DNA from: Intoshia linei
Taxonomy: Eukaryota; Orthonectida; Rhopaluridae
Direction: 5' to 3'
Assembly: GCA_001642005.1 (NCBI GenBank)
Contig: LWCA01000025.1
Location: 1 to 64,000, forward strand
Length of the DNA stretch: 64,000 nucleotides
Shown here: one piece after another, positions 63,974-64,000 of the stretch
Layout of the letters: the number at the start of each line of letters is the position of its first letter
How positions within the stretch are numbered: the first letter of the stretch is position 1
Program-made: the position numbers and the translations under genes
The notes under the pieces: generated by a model
The model's input: only the letters and a program-made list of their open reading frames with translations
The model's database searches: none
Told to the model about the DNA's origin: nothing

Positions 63974-64000
63974 CTAAACGGAAATTAATATGAATATTTA

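Noticed and set aside
1-64000. CRISPR arrays, bacterial operons, riboswitches, rRNA and tRNA genes
   Set aside because: None seen; the window is intron-bearing animal DNA, and no cloverleaf or rRNA-like stretch was recognised by eye.

Overview
This window is AT-rich nuclear DNA from an invertebrate animal. Its genes are split by spliceosomal GT-AG introns and several encode animal-specific families: a seven-up/COUP-TF nuclear receptor, PICK1, an M13 neprilysin-like peptidase and a CatSper-type channel. About a tenth of the window is coding; much of the rest is transposon relics, MITEs and one dispersed repeat family. The PICK1 and COUP-TF proteins look arthropod-like, but very short introns (35-44 nt) recur in at least five genes and also occur in flatworms. 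I therefore leave the phylum open. Gene calls rest on motif recognition and exon joins that keep reading frame; no database search was made.

Layout: 1-472, 3' half of a mariner. 473-6338, non-coding with small TIR elements. 6339-10518 (-), complete 11-exon PICK1. 10984-11404, Tc1 relic. 12348-22224 (+), complete 6-exon mitochondrial citrate carrier whose introns hold a long repeat copy, a membrane-protein-like ORF, a MITE, a Tc1 fragment and an antisense transposon-derived pseudogene. 22225-35245, 13 kb gene desert with hAT-type elements. 35246-40547 (+), complete seven-up/COUP-TF. 40665-40920 (-), orphan terminal exon. 42089-49379 (+), complete 12-exon M13 peptidase with a 1.48 kb Tc1 in one intron. 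49569-50934 (-), CatSper4-like channel. 50935-56350, non-coding with MITEs. 56351-59500 (-), unrecognised 4-exon gene. 59604-63973 (-), La/SSB, truncated by the right window edge.

The genes share no pathway; this is an ordinary mixed chromosomal neighbourhood. The points of most interest are the recurrent ultrashort introns next to kilobase introns grown by transposons, the operon-like 103-bp gap between La and the next gene on the same strand, a CatSper-like pore protein, a dispersed repeat present about eleven times, and several elements with intact target-site duplications.
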